Source: Hyphomicrobiales bacterium
GTDB lineage: Bacteria > Pseudomonadota > Alphaproteobacteria > Rhizobiales > Rhizobiaceae
Direction: 5' to 3'
Assembly (NCBI GenBank): GCA_900466575.1
Contig: UBMP01000021.1
Location: 1 to 62,616 of the forward strand
DNA length: 62,616 nt
Both the position numbers and the translations under genes were made by a program. Below, one piece after another: positions 62,535 to 62,616 of the stretch. The number at the start of each line of letters is the position of its first letter. The stretch's first letter is position 1. Under the pieces are notes generated by a model, which made no database searches, was not told the DNA's origin, and saw only the letters and a list, made by a program, of their open reading frames with translations.

Positions 62535-62616
62535 GTCCACTTCCTCAAATGATCTTGTATATAGCTTCGATGATGCGTCGAGCGCGGGGACCGTTGTCTG
62601 GGCGCGTATGCATCTT
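62535..62616. promoter_or_regulatory. Upstream region of the CMD-LIV-GMC operon
   Basis: The last 82 bp carry an AT-rich TTGTATATAGC (from about 62554), which resembles half of the TGTATA-type GntR operators seen upstream in the window. The promoter itself cannot be defined because the sequence ends here. Confidence 0.3.

Noticed and set aside
1-62616. CRISPR arrays, tRNA and rRNA genes
   Set aside because: No regularly spaced repeats and no cloverleaf or rRNA-like segments were noticed on either strand, though a tRNA scan was not run.

Overview
The window looks like an accessory catabolic region, perhaps a chromid or megaplasmid, of a GC-rich alphaproteobacterium in the Rhizobiales (Rhizobium/Sinorhizobium/Agrobacterium/Shinella type). 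The lineage is inferred from gene content: a cbb operon with a divergent cbbR, an ectoine-catabolic ehu/eut/doe cluster, a hut operon that uses the HutF/HutG route, and many ABC-fed oxidative clusters. I saw no rRNA, tRNA or CRISPR array.

Layout. 1-5011: Calvin-cycle genes cbbF-cbbP-cbbT-gap (minus strand, gap cut by the window edge) with divergent cbbR. 5392-8986: a three-gene redox module of a DUF2271 exported protein, a PepSY-membrane/flavodoxin/FNR fusion, and the ApbE flavin transferase. 8987-10985: a gene-poor stretch with a Phd-VapC toxin-antitoxin pair. 10986-23518: ectoine/hydroxyectoine use (AsnC-type regulator, doeC, doeD, enuR, eutBCDE, ehuBCDA). 23638-27921: a receiver and an EAL c-di-GMP phosphodiesterase facing a hybrid histidine kinase. 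28262-31085: a Tad-pilus-like protein, an SPFH-protein remnant, a dead IS6-type element with intact 22-bp inverted repeats, and a thioesterase. 31488-39715: histidine utilisation (hutC, hutF | hutI, hutH, hutG, hutU, hutD). 39746-51521: an unassigned oxidative cluster (HisC-like aminotransferase, SDR, HisD paralog, Zn-alcohol dehydrogenase, a second HutC-type regulator, a small-molecule kinase, an FMN 2-hydroxyacid dehydrogenase, an SsuABC-type transporter, a LysR regulator). 51888-62534: small genes, then a second oxidative cluster (DUF336 protein, two GMC oxidoreductases, SDR, LIV-type ABC transporter, carboxymuconolactone-decarboxylase-like protein).

How the parts fit. The ectoine block is nearly self-contained: Ehu imports, EutD opens the ring, EutE deacetylates, DoeD and DoeC take diaminobutyrate to aspartate. 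EutB/EutC probably handle hydroxyectoine; no eutA is present. The hut block converts histidine to glutamate. The cluster after it has its own operators (dyad of TGTATAGACA) and a second HutC-family regulator, so it may funnel a histidine-like compound into hut. Equally, its HisD + SDR + Zn-ADH trio resembles sulfopropanediol catabolism and its transporter is of the sulfonate type.

The most unusual features are the HisD paralog whose predicted zinc ligands appear exchanged (Q to E and D to N), the structured 200-nt leader in front of it, and the predicted flavinylated DUF2271/PepSY electron-transfer module.
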